A DNA stretch of 64,000 nt, taken from NCBI GenBank assembly GCA_963750995.1, contig CAVVST010000001.1, positions 372,001 through 436,000 on the forward strand, read 5' to 3'. Below are positions 51,222-59,385 of this stretch, in pieces. The stretch is from CAVVST01 sp963750995. GTDB taxonomy: Bacteria > Acidobacteriota > Vicinamibacteria > Vicinamibacterales > UBA2999. A program made the position numbers and the translations under genes. Numbering within the stretch: the first letter of the stretch is position 1; each line of letters begins with the position of its first letter. The notes beneath the pieces were generated by a model, which made no database searches, was not told where the DNA came from, and was given only the letters and a program-made list of their open reading frames with translations.

Positions 51222-52078
51222 CCACGCCGCCTGATCTGCTCGGCACCATCGTCGCCGCCACCCGGCGAATCGTGGAGCTTCGCCGCGAGCGGGAGCCGGG
51301 GGCGGCGCTCGAGGTGAGGGCAGCGAAGGCGTCGCCGCGCGGGAAGGCGTTCGAAGAGGCGCTCGGGATGGCTGGTCGCGTCAACGTGATCGCCGAGTGC
51401 AAACGGCGCTCGCCGTCGAAAGGGGTGCTGGCGGTCGAATACGACGCGCCGTCGATCGCGAAACACTACGAGCGCGGAGGTGCGGCGGCGATCTCGGTAC
51501 TGACCGAGCCGACCTTCTTCGACGGCGCGCTCGAGCATCTCGTGGCGGTGCGGAGCTCGGTCGGTCTGCCGCTCCTGCGCAAGGACTTTATCGTGGACGA
51601 GTATCAGCTCTTCGAGGCACGCGCCAACGGCGCGGATGCCATCCTGCTGATCGTGGCCGCGCTTGAACAAGCGGACCTGGTGCGTCTGCAGGCGCGGGCG
51701 TGGGACCTTGGTCTCGCGACGCTGGTCGAAGTGCACGATGAGGACGAGTTGACCAGGGCTGTCGACAGCGGGGCTCGTCTGATTGGCGTGAACAACCGGA
51801 ATTTGCGAACGCTGCAGGTGGACATCGATGGGTCGTATCGGCTGGCCGGCAGGATTCCAAAGGAGGCGGTCGGCGTGAGCGAGAGTGGCCTCTCGTCGCG
51901 TGCCGACCTCGAGCGGCTGGCCGCCGCCGGCTACCGGGCGTTCCTGATCGGGGAACGCTTCATGACCGACCCCAATCCAGCAGCCGCGATCCAAAAATTG
52001 TTAGGGGGTCGGGAGTCATTTGTTGAGGACACTCTCGTGGGTGGGGAAACATCGAAAGGAGGTGTCCTCAACAAATGA
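51218..52078 (+). CDS. trpC: Indole-3-glycerol phosphate synthase with repeat-encoded tail
   Basis: 286 residues. Closes the indole ring of CdRP. Marks: VIAECKRRSPSKGVL (catalytic Lys), VLTEPTFFDGALEHL, PLLRKDFIVDEYQLFEARANGADAILLI, LVEVHDEDEL, GVNNRNLRTLQVD, VSESGLSSRADLERLAAAGYRAFLIGERFMT. The natural family end is near AAIQKLLG. The last roughly 24 residues (GRESFVEDTLVGGETSKGGVLNK) are encoded by the inverted repeat at 52005-52089 and have no family counterpart. The stop TGA lies in the right arm, overlapping the trpF ATG. Confidence 0.95.
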   Translation: MTTPPDLLGTIVAATRRIVELRREREPGAALEVRAAKASPRGKAFEEALGMAGRVNVIAECKRRSPSKGVLAVEYDAPSIAKHYERGGAAAISVLTEPTFFDGALEHLVAVRSSVGLPLLRKDFIVDEYQLFEARANGADAILLIVAALEQADLVRLQARAWDLGLATLVEVHDEDELTRAVDSGARLIGVNNRNLRTLQVDIDGSYRLAGRIPKEAVGVSESGLSSRADLERLAAAGYRAFLIGERFMTDPNPAAAIQKLLGGRESFVEDTLVGGETSKGGVLNK

Positions 52079-52089
52079 CTCCCGACCCC
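52005..52089. repeat. 28-bp perfect inverted repeat across the trpC/trpF junction
   Basis: Arms 52005-52032 and 52062-52089 are exact complements, around a 29-base spacer. The right arm holds the trpC stop and the trpF start (ATGA at 52075-52078). The spacer edge holds an AAGGAGG ribosome site (52056-52062). The element resembles REP/BIME-type repeats and seems to have inserted between two genes that were already tightly packed. Confidence 0.9.
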
Positions 52090-52716
52090 ATTACGGACCG
52101 CGTAATCAAGATCTGCGGCATTACGCGCCTGACTGACGCGTTACATGCGGTCGAACATGGCGCCGGGGCGCTGGGGTTCGTGTTCTGGCCGCAGAGTCCG
52201 CGGTACATCGCGCCGGCGCGCGCGGCGGGGATCATCGCGGCGCTGCCGCCAGACGTCGACGCCGTCGGCGTGTTCGTGAACGAATCGATCGACGGCATCC
52301 GGGCAATCGTCGCGACGACCGGCATCAGCGCCGTCCAGCTTCATGGCGACGAGCCGCCAGGCTACGCCGCGGCGCTGGGATGGCCGGTGCTCAAGGCGAT
52401 CACTGTCGGCGAAGCCGACGAGGCAGCCGGCGCGTGGCCGGCCGAGACGACCTTTCTGATGGATGCCGCCGATCGCGTCCGGCGCGGTGGGACCGGCATC
52501 ACCGTCGACTGGGAGCAGGCGGCAGCTGCTGCTCGCGGACGACGGGTTGTGCTTGCGGGCGGCCTGACGCCAGACAACGTCGCGGCGGCGATTGACACGG
52601 TGCGTCCCTTCGGCGTGGATGTGTCGTCGGGTGTGGAAGACGCGCCCGGTGTGAAAAACCAGGACAAGGTAGCGCGCTTTCTGGCAAGCGCACGGAGCGC
52701 ATTTGACTCACGCTAA
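52075..52716 (+). CDS. trpF: Phosphoribosylanthranilate isomerase
   Basis: 213 residues. Isomerises PRA to CdRP. Marks: VIKICGITRLTDALHAVEHGAGALGFVFWPQSPRYI (catalytic Cys in KICGIT), VGVFVNESID, VQLHGDEPPGY, FLMDAADRVRRGGTGITVDW, VVLAGGLTPDNVAAAIDTVRPFGVDVSSGVEDAPGVKN. The first five residues (MTPDP) come from the right arm of the inverted repeat, so the start codon itself is borrowed. The ribosome site AAGGAGG is 12 bases upstream, longer than usual and partly in the predicted stem. The end overlaps trpB by 14 bases. Confidence 0.95.
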   Translation: MTPDPITDRVIKICGITRLTDALHAVEHGAGALGFVFWPQSPRYIAPARAAGIIAALPPDVDAVGVFVNESIDGIRAIVATTGISAVQLHGDEPPGYAAALGWPVLKAITVGEADEAAGAWPAETTFLMDAADRVRRGGTGITVDWEQAAAAARGRRVVLAGGLTPDNVAAAIDTVRPFGVDVSSGVEDAPGVKNQDKVARFLASARSAFDSR

Positions 52717-53959
52717 GACGGCACCCCCGGCACGTCCGCTGTTCGGCCGGCGCGATCCCGACCGGCGCGGATATTTCGGCGCCTACGGCGGACGGTTCGT
52801 CCCCGAGACGCTCGTCGCGCCAATCGAGGAACTCACATCCGGCTACATGGCGGCGCGCGCCGACGCGCGGTTCCGCGACGAGCTGGATCTCCTGCTCAAG
52901 ACTTACGTCGGGCGCCCAACGCCGCTGTACGAAACGCGGCGGCTCGCCGGGGCCGGCGGGTCCGCTTCGCGGAACCCGGCAAAAGCAGGCGTGCGAATTT
53001 TTCTCAAGCGCGAGGATCTCGCCCACACCGGCGCCCACAAGATCAACAACTCGATGGGGCAGGCCCTCCTCGCCAAGCGCATGGGCAAGCGGCGCGTGGT
53101 CGCAGAGACGGGCGCGGGGCAGCACGGCGTGGCGACGGCGACCGCCTGCGCCCTGCTCGGCCTTGAATGCTGCGTCTACATGGGCGCTGAAGACATGCGC
53201 CGCCAGGCACTCAACGTGGTCCGCATGCAGCTGCTCGGCGCGGACGTGCGGCAGGTCGACGCCGGCAGCCGCACGCTGAAGGACGCCATCAACGAAGCGA
53301 TGCGCGACTGGGTTGCCAACGTCACCGACACGTATTACCTGCTCGGGTCGGCGCTCGGGCCGCATCCCTATCCGCTCATGGTCCGCGAATTCCAGTCCGT
53401 GATCGGCCGTGAAGCGCGGCAGCAGATGCTCGATCAGGTCGGCCGCCTCCCGGACATCGTCGTCGCGTGTGTCGGTGGCGGCAGCAACGCCATGGGGATC
53501 TTCGACGGTTTCGTGGAGGACGCGAACGTCAGGCTGATCGGCGTCGAGGCGGGCGGCGAACGCATCGCACCGGGCCGTCACGCCGCACGGTTTGCCGGCG
53601 GCAGCACCGGCGTGCTCCAGGGGACCCGGACGTTCATCCTGCAGGACGAGGCGGGCAACATCGAGCTCACGCACTCGATTTCGGCGGGACTCGACTACGC
53701 CGCGATCGGTCCGGAACACGCCTGGCTGCGCGACCTGGGCCGCACGGAATACACCCATGTGTCCGATGCCGAGGCACTGGAAGGGTTCCAGACGTTGGCG
53801 CGGCTCGAAGGGATCCTGCCGGCGCTCGAATCGGCGCATGCGATTGCCCACACAACGGCACTGATCCGCGAGGTCCCGGACGGCACCGTCATCCTGGTCA
53901 ACCTCTCCGGGCGAGGCGACAAGGACGTCCAGAGCGTGGTCGAGGCGTTGAAACGATGA
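52703..53959 (+). CDS. trpB: Tryptophan synthase beta chain
   Basis: 418 residues from TTG 52703, chosen because GGAG lies five bases upstream and the frame then gives YFGAYGGRFVPETL, the standard TrpB opening. It is a PLP enzyme joining indole and serine. Marks: PTPLYETRRL, LKREDLAHTGAHKINNSMGQALLAKRMGK (PLP Lys), ETGAGQHGVATATACALLG, GSALGPHPYPLMVREFQ, CVGGGSNAMGIFDGF, LTHSISAGLDYAAIGPEHAWL, LSGRGDKD. A short extra segment (AGAGGSASRNPAKAG) follows ETRRL. It overlaps trpF by 14 bases and trpA by four. Confidence 0.96.
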   Translation: MTHAKTAPPARPLFGRRDPDRRGYFGAYGGRFVPETLVAPIEELTSGYMAARADARFRDELDLLLKTYVGRPTPLYETRRLAGAGGSASRNPAKAGVRIFLKREDLAHTGAHKINNSMGQALLAKRMGKRRVVAETGAGQHGVATATACALLGLECCVYMGAEDMRRQALNVVRMQLLGADVRQVDAGSRTLKDAINEAMRDWVANVTDTYYLLGSALGPHPYPLMVREFQSVIGREARQQMLDQVGRLPDIVVACVGGGSNAMGIFDGFVEDANVRLIGVEAGGERIAPGRHAARFAGGSTGVLQGTRTFILQDEAGNIELTHSISAGLDYAAIGPEHAWLRDLGRTEYTHVSDAEALEGFQTLARLEGILPALESAHAIAHTTALIREVPDGTVILVNLSGRGDKDVQSVVEALKR

Positions 53960-54746
53960 GACGGCTGGCAGACACGTTTGCCCGGCTGAAGGCGCGCGGC
54001 AACGGGCCAGGACTGGTGACGTACATCACCGCCGGAGATCCGGACCTGCAGCAGGACGGAAGGCATCCTGCGCGCGCTCGATCGAGGCGGCGCCGACGTG
54101 CTCGAGGTCGGGGTGCCGTTCTCCGATCCGCTCGCCGACGGTCCGGTCATTCAGCGGGCGACCGAGCGCGCACTTGCCTCGGGCACCACGTTGTCGGGCG
54201 TGCTCGACATGGTCAGGCCGGATACGAGCCGAGGTGAGCGCGCCGATCGTGATATTCAGCTACGCAAACCCGATCCTCCGGCTCGGCGCGGAGCGGTTCG
54301 CCGACCGGGCGAAGGCCGCGGGCGTCGACGGCGTGCTCGTGCTCGACCTGCCGATCGAGGAAGCCGACGATTTCCGGGCCCTTTCAGGATCGCGCGGGAT
54401 TGATACAATTCTCCTGCTCAGCCCGACGACGACCGATGACCGGCTGCGGCGGGCCGCGGCCCTCGGCAGCGGGTTTCTATACGCCATTTCGCGGCTCGGT
54501 GTGACCGGAGCTCGCGACGCCATCGCGGATGGCGCGGAGGACATGGTCCGGCGGATCCGGACGGTGAGTTCCCTGCCCATCGCCCTCGGGTTCGGCATCT
54601 CGAAGCCCGAACATGTGCGGGAAGTCGGGCGGTGGGCGGACGCCGCCGTGGTGGGCAGCGCCCTGGTCAGCGTGATTGCCGAAGCGGGCGCGTCGGCCGA
54701 TCTCAACGCGCGGGTAGAGGAGTATGTGCGGTGGCTGAAGTCCTGA
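53956..54746 (+). CDS. trpA: Tryptophan synthase alpha chain (two frameshifts)
   Basis: 262 residues after repair. Cleaves indole-3-glycerol phosphate to indole for TrpB. Marks: GLVTYITAGDPDLQ, GGADVLEVGVPFSDPLADGPVIQRATERALASG (catalytic Glu in LELG/LEVG and the Asp of SDPLADGP), PIVIFSYANPIL, GVDGVLVLDLPIEEADDF, TTDDRL, GFLYAISRLGVTGAR, and LGFGISKPEHV. One extra base near 54055 and one C at 54218-54219 break the frame. All catalytic blocks are present once joined. It overlaps the chorismate mutase gene by 16 bases. Confidence 0.93.
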
Positions 54747-55054
54747 CCAACATCGAAGAGCTGCGCAGCCGGATCGACGTCATCGACGAGCAGCTGGTGC
54801 GCCTGCTGAACGTGCGGGTCGCCTGCGCCGTCGAAGTCGGGCGGTTGAAGCACGAGGCAGGGCTGCCGATCTACCAGCCTGAGCGCGAGGCGCAGGTGCT
54901 GAACAGCGTGCGGAACACGGCGACCGAGCTCGCCGGCCCGCTGACGGCCGAGGCGCTCGTCCGGATTTTTGAACGCATCATCGACGAGGCGCGGCGCGCC
55001 GAGCGCGCGGCCAGCGTGCGCGGCGACGGCCTCGGACCGGCGATCGGCGAGTAG
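54731..55054 (+). CDS. Chorismate mutase, AroQ type
   Basis: 107 residues from GTG 54731 (GAGGAG eight bases upstream). All-helical AroQ fold: LRSRIDVIDEQLVRLLNVRVACAVEVGRLKHEAGLPIYQPEREAQVLNSV, with the Arg, Lys and Glu residues of the chorismate pocket (R in LRSRID, R of RVACAVEVGRLK, K of LKHE). Turns chorismate into prephenate, the first step to Phe and Tyr. It overlaps trpA, showing that the Trp and Tyr/Phe branches are in the same transcript. No prephenate dehydratase domain is attached. Confidence 0.93.
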   Translation: MAEVLTNIEELRSRIDVIDEQLVRLLNVRVACAVEVGRLKHEAGLPIYQPEREAQVLNSVRNTATELAGPLTAEALVRIFERIIDEARRAERAASVRGDGLGPAIGE

Positions 55055-55060
55055 TCGTAT

Positions 55061-55083
55061 GTAGTGTCCGGCTTCAGCCGGAC
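55061..55083. repeat. Half unit of the bipartite palindrome
   Basis: GTAGTGTCCGGC-TTCA-GCCGGAC, the left half of the 10414 element, between chorismate mutase and DAHP synthase. Confidence 0.75.
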
Positions 55084-55099
55084 CTGGGGAGCGAGAATC

Positions 55100-56147
55100 A
55101 TGATCGTTGTAATGAAGGAGCGCGCGACCGAAGCGCAGGTAGATTCGGTCATTGCCCGCCTGATCGAACTCGGGATGGACGTGCACCGGTCGTCCGGTGC
55201 CACGCGCACCGTCCTGGGCGTGGTCGGTGCCGGCAAAGTCGACAAGGAGATGATCGAGATCCTCGAAGGCGTCCACGAGGTGATGCGCATCTCCGAGCCG
55301 TACAAGCGCGCCAGCCGCAGCTACCGCCCCGAAGACACGGTCGTGACCGTCGACGACGTGCGGATCGGCGGCGACGAGGTGATCGTCATGGCCGGCCCCT
55401 GCTCGGCGGAGACGGAAGAGCAGTGCCACGCTTCGGCGGCCGCGGTGAAGCGCGCCGGTGCCAAGGTGCTCAGGGGCGGGGCCTTCAAGCCGCGCAGCTC
55501 GCCTTACAGCTTCCAGGGCCACGGCGAAGCCGGACTGCAGATGCTGCGGCGCGCGGCCGACGCGCACAATTTGAAGCTGATCTCCGAAGTGATGGACGTC
55601 AGCCAGATCGAGCGTGATCGCGAAGTACTGCGACATTTTCCAGGTCGGCGCCCGCAACATGCAGAACTACACGCTGCTGCGGGAACTCGGGCATGCGCGC
55701 AAGCCAGTGCTCGTGAAGCGCGGCATTTCGGCCACCATCGAGGAATGGCTGCTGTCGGCCGAATACATCCTCGCCGGCGGCAACAACGACGTCATCCTGT
55801 GCGAGCGTGGCATCCGCACGTTCGAGACCGCGACGCGCAACACCTTCGACATCTCGGCGATCCCGGTCGTCAAGAAGTTGAGTCACCTTCCGGTCGTCGC
55901 CGACCCGAGCCACGGCGCCGGCCGCCGCGACATGGTGGCGCAGCTGGCGCGCGCGGCGGTGGCCGTCGGCGCCGACGGCCTGCTGATCGAGGTGCACAAC
56001 GATCCGGATCACGCGCTGAGCGACGGGGCGCAGTCGATGTTCCCGTCGCAGTTCGACCGCCTGATGGCGGAGCTGCGCATCATCGCCCCGGCGATCGGCC
56101 GCAGCATCTGCCTCGAGGCGGTGGCGCGGCGCGGATGGGCGCGGTGA
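55100..56147 (+). CDS. aroF: DAHP synthase with N-terminal regulatory domain (frameshifted)
   Basis: 348 residues after repair. Condenses PEP and erythrose-4-phosphate, the first step of the shikimate pathway. ATG 55100 after GGGGAGC. The first 70 residues form the ferredoxin-like regulatory domain of type I-beta enzymes (MIVVMKERATEAQVDSVIARLIELGMDVH). The barrel follows: VIVMAGPCSAETEEQ, KVLRGGAFKPRSSPYSFQGHGEAGLQML, ISEVMD, DIFQVGARNMQNYTLLRELG, PVLVKRGISATIEEWLLSAEYI, VILCERGIRTFE, HLPVVADPSHGAGRRDMV and LIEVHNDPDHALSDGAQS. One extra G at 55614 breaks the frame. The N-terminal domain suggests feedback control by Tyr or Phe. Confidence 0.93.
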
Positions 56148-56183
56148 GAGCTACCGACTCCCAACTCCCAAAGACTCTCTGAC

Positions 56184-57046
56184 GTGTCATTCGAGTCCTC
56201 TCATCTTTTCCCCGCATCGCCATCGTCGGCCTCGGGCTGATTGGCGGGTCGATCGCCTTTGCCGCCCGCCGCGCCTGGCCGTCCACGCACGTCGTCGCGG
56301 TCGATCGCGAACCGGTGCTGCGCGAGGCCATCTCCCGGCGGGCCATCGACGCTGCCGCCGCCGACCTCGCCGCGCTCGGCACGGCGGACCTCGTCGTGCT
56401 GGCGGCTCCGGTTCGCCAGAACATCGTCCTGCTCAAGCGGGTCGCCACGCATGTCTCGCCGTCCGCGGTCATCACCGATGTCGGCGGCACCAAGCGATCG
56501 ATCGTCGACGCGGCCGCGGCGCTTCAGTCTCCCGTGACATTCGTCGGCGGCCATCCGCTCGGCGGCGGCGCGCGCGGCGGCTTCGAATTCGCGACCGCCG
56601 GGCTTTTTGCGCGCCGTCCGTGGATCTTCACACCCGGGAAGGACTCAGCGGAGGCCGTGGCACGCCTCTCCGCGTTCGTCACGGGCCTCGGCGCGCAGCC
56701 CACCACCATGACCGCGGCGGAACACGATCGCCTGATGGCGCTCATCAGCCACCTGCCGCAGCTCGCGGCGACGGCGTTGATGGAAGCGGTCGGCAGGGCC
56801 GCCACCGGCGCGGGACTGAAAATGGCGGGGCAGGGCCTGGTCGACACCACGCGGCTGGCGTCGAGCCCGGCGGACGTCTGGCGGGACATCTGCGTGACCA
56901 ACGCCGACGAGATTCGATCGGCGCTCGATCTGCTGATCGACCGGCTGTCGGAAATGCGGGCAGACCTCGATCGCACCGAGGTGATTGACGCGGTCTTCAA
57001 TGATGCCGCACACTGGCGCGCCGAATTGATGAAGGGCCGGGACTAG
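56184..57046 (+). CDS. tyrA: Prephenate dehydrogenase (start uncertain)
   Basis: About 287 residues. NAD-dependent oxidation of prephenate to 4-hydroxyphenylpyruvate, leading to tyrosine. Marks: RIAIVGLGLIGGSIAFAARR (Rossmann loop), VVAVDREPVLREA, DLVVLAAPVRQNI, VITDVGGTKRSIV, FVGGHPLGGGARGGFEFA, LISHLPQLAATALM and QGLVDTTRLASSPADVWRDI. The clear coding frame has no ATG, GTG or TTG before residue about 35. A likely cause is one C lost in the CCCC run near 56211; restoring it connects to GTG 56184. Alternatively an ATT start is used. It is the last gene of the supraoperon. Confidence 0.88.
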
Positions 57047-57128
57047 GCATTGATGATCGATGAACGATGATTTGAGGATCGCGGACATTGGATCATTGGG
57101 GTGGGAATTAGAATGTCGGGTCGTGGTT

Positions 57129-57154
57129 ACGTAGTGTTCCGGCTTCAGCCGGAC
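57129..57154. repeat. Half unit of the bipartite palindrome
   Basis: ACGTAGTGTTCCGGC-TTCA-GCCGGAC, with one extra T relative to the 55061 copy, just before the B3-like gene. Confidence 0.7.
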
Positions 57155-57172
57155 CATGCAAGGAGCACTGCC

Positions 57173-58198
57173 ATGAGGACATCGGCCTCGAGGTTGTTGA
57201 CGGCACTCGGCGCGTGCGTCGCATTCGGCGGCGCGTTGGTACCGGCGCAGGCGCCGTCACCGTCTGCAGCCGCGGCACCACATGTCGCGGCCGCCAAGGC
57301 GGCGGCCGGGCAGGATCAGACCCTCTTGTTCAATCAGCTGTGCGCGCCGCCTCCGACGAATGCGCCGGCGCCGCGGACAGGTCCCGCACCAGCGGCGGCA
57401 CCCACTCCACCCCCTCGAGCGGTGTGGCACGCCGAACCGGCCAAGGTGTTCGACAATCTGTACTTCCTCGGAATGACGGAGTACTCGGCGTGGGCCGTGA
57501 CGACGTCCGACGGCATCATCGTGATTGATCCGTTGTTCGACTATTCAGTTGAAGACGAAGTCGTCAATGGCCTGACCAAGCTCGGTCTTGATCCGAGAAG
57601 AATCCGTTATGTCCTCGTCAGCCACGCGCACACGGATCATGTCGGCGGCGCACGGCTGCTCCAGGAGCGGTTTGGCGCGAAGGTCGTGATGAGCGCCGCC
57701 GACTGGGATCTCGTCGCCACCGACACCGCGTCGTACCCGAAACCGAAGAGAGATGTCGTGGCGGTCGATGGTCAGAAGCTGACGCTCGGCGATACGACAC
57801 TGACACTGCATATGACACCCGGCCACACGCTGGGAACGATCTCCACGATCATTCCGGTGAAGGACAACGGCCGCGCACATACGGCGATGCTCTGGGGTGG
57901 GACCAACTTCAACTGGCGGAACAATGGCGGGGCGCGGTACATCACTCCGGAGCGGCCAGCCACGTTCTGGTACCAGAACTACAGCAACTCGGCCAGGAAG
58001 ATGAAGGACATCGCGGCGAAAGCGGGTGCAGACGTGCTGCTTTCGAACCATTCCAACTACGACGGCACGAAAACCAAGCTCCCCGCACTGATGAAACGAG
58101 TGGCCGGCGCCGCTCACCCGTACGTGGTTGGCAACGCGAGCATCGGCCGATTCCTGACGGTCGCCGACGAATGCGCAAAGGCAGGTCCTCTTTGGTAG
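57173..58198 (+). CDS. Exported MBL-fold metallo-hydrolase, B3-like
   Basis: 341 residues from ATG 57173 (AAGGAG upstream). Signal peptide ends GALVPAQA, followed by a long Pro/Ala-rich stretch to about residue 85. The metal site is complete: SHAHTDHVGG (HxHxDH), TPGHTLGTIS and LLSNHSNYD. The layout, with PAKVFDNLYFLGMTEYSAWAVTTSDGIIVIDP, resembles subclass B3 metallo-beta-lactamases and their non-lactamase relatives. The N-terminal extension is longer than in true B3 enzymes (about 290 residues). A beta-lactamase role cannot be claimed from sequence alone. It is unlikely to belong to the aromatic pathway. Confidence 0.85.
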   Translation: MRTSASRLLTALGACVAFGGALVPAQAPSPSAAAAPHVAAAKAAAGQDQTLLFNQLCAPPPTNAPAPRTGPAPAAAPTPPPRAVWHAEPAKVFDNLYFLGMTEYSAWAVTTSDGIIVIDPLFDYSVEDEVVNGLTKLGLDPRRIRYVLVSHAHTDHVGGARLLQERFGAKVVMSAADWDLVATDTASYPKPKRDVVAVDGQKLTLGDTTLTLHMTPGHTLGTISTIIPVKDNGRAHTAMLWGGTNFNWRNNGGARYITPERPATFWYQNYSNSARKMKDIAAKAGADVLLSNHSNYDGTKTKLPALMKRVAGAAHPYVVGNASIGRFLTVADECAKAGPLW

Positions 58199-59370
58199 CA
58201 CAGCCCTCTTCCTTGCCCGCCGCGGAGCGGGTGCTGCTCGGTCCCGGGCCGAGCGTGATTCCCCCGCGCGTGATGCGCGCCATGGCGGCGCCGGTCCTGA
58301 GCCATCTCGATCCGGACTTCGTACTGCTGCTGGACGACGTGCGCGCCAGGCTGGGGCGGTTGTTCAAGACACCCGACGGATCGCTGACGATTGCAACCTC
58401 GGGTACCGGCACGTCGGGCATGGAAGCGATGGTGGCGAACCTGGTCGGCGACGGCACGCGTGTGCTGGTGGTCGTGACCGGCTACTTCGGTGAGCGGCTG
58501 GCCGAGATGTGCCGGCGCTACGGCGCCGACGTCCGGCGGGTTGAAGCCGAATGGGGGCGCGCGATCGATCCGCAGGCCGTGAAGGCAGCGCTGGCAGCAG
58601 GCGAGACCGACATCGTCGCGTGCGTCCATGCGGAAACCTCCACCGGCGTGCTCAACCCGGTGAAGGAGATCGCCGCGCTGGCGCACGAGCATGGCGCGCT
58701 CATCCTGGTTGATGCGGTGACGTCGCTGGGCGGGCATCCGCTCGACGTGGCCGGGTGGGGCCTCGATGCGGTTTACAGCTGCACCCAGAAGTGCGTCGGC
58801 GCACCGTCCGGCATGGCGCCGATCGCATGGACACCCGCTGCCCAGGCCCGCAGGGTCACGTGCCGCAGCTTCTACCTCGATCTGGCGCTGCTCGAGGACT
58901 ACTGGGTGCGCCGGAAGTATCACCACACGCTGTCGTCGACGATGATCTACGCGCTTCGCGAAGCGCTGATCGCCGTCGAGGAGGAAGGGCTCGAGGCGCG
59001 ATGGGCGCGCCACGAACGCCATCACCAGGCGCTTGCGCGCGGCCTCGCGGCGATTGGTGTTGAGCTGCTGCCGCCCGAACGCGAACGGCTGTGGACGCTG
59101 AACGCCGTGCGCGTACCCGCCGGCATCGACGAAGCGAAGGTGCGGCAGCGCCTGCTGCGTGAGTTCAACATGGAGATCGGAGCTGGGCTTGGCCCACTCG
59201 CTGGCAAGGTCTGGCGCGTCGGGCTGATGGGCGCGAGCTCGACGCCGGCGCTGTTGCTCCTGTTCCTGGGCGCCCTCGAGCACATCCTCCAGGGCTTGGG
59301 ACACAAGTCTGGAGGAGGGTCGGCCGCCGCCGCCATGGAGGCGCTCACGGACGCCGTCGCCGCTCAGTAA
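58171..59370 (+). CDS. Class V aminotransferase, alanine-glyoxylate/serine-glyoxylate type
   Basis: 399 residues from ATG 58171, inside the preceding gene; TTG 58192 is an alternative. PLP enzyme of the AGXT family: LLGPGPSVIPPRVM, TSGTGTSGMEAMVANLVGDGTRVLVVVTGYFGERLAEMC, CVHAETSTGVLNP, LILVDAVTSLGGHPLDVAGWGLDAVYSCTQKCVGAPSGMAPI (PLP Lys near residue 207), YHHTLSSTMIYALREAL and the C-terminal WRVGLMG. It converts alanine or serine plus glyoxylate; the exact amino donor is uncertain. It converges on the helicase gene, 15 bases downstream. Confidence 0.93.
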   Translation: MRKGRSSLVAQPSSLPAAERVLLGPGPSVIPPRVMRAMAAPVLSHLDPDFVLLLDDVRARLGRLFKTPDGSLTIATSGTGTSGMEAMVANLVGDGTRVLVVVTGYFGERLAEMCRRYGADVRRVEAEWGRAIDPQAVKAALAAGETDIVACVHAETSTGVLNPVKEIAALAHEHGALILVDAVTSLGGHPLDVAGWGLDAVYSCTQKCVGAPSGMAPIAWTPAAQARRVTCRSFYLDLALLEDYWVRRKYHHTLSSTMIYALREALIAVEEEGLEARWARHERHHQALARGLAAIGVELLPPERERLWTLNAVRVPAGIDEAKVRQRLLREFNMEIGAGLGPLAGKVWRVGLMGASSTPALLLLFLGALEHILQGLGHKSGGGSAAAAMEALTDAVAAQ

Positions 59371-59385
59371 GTCGGGTGCGCGGCG

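Noticed and set aside
57173..58198. Calling this a metallo-beta-lactamase resistance gene.
   Set aside because: The metal site is B3-like, but a long N-terminal extension and many non-lactamase relatives in this fold make that unsafe without activity data.
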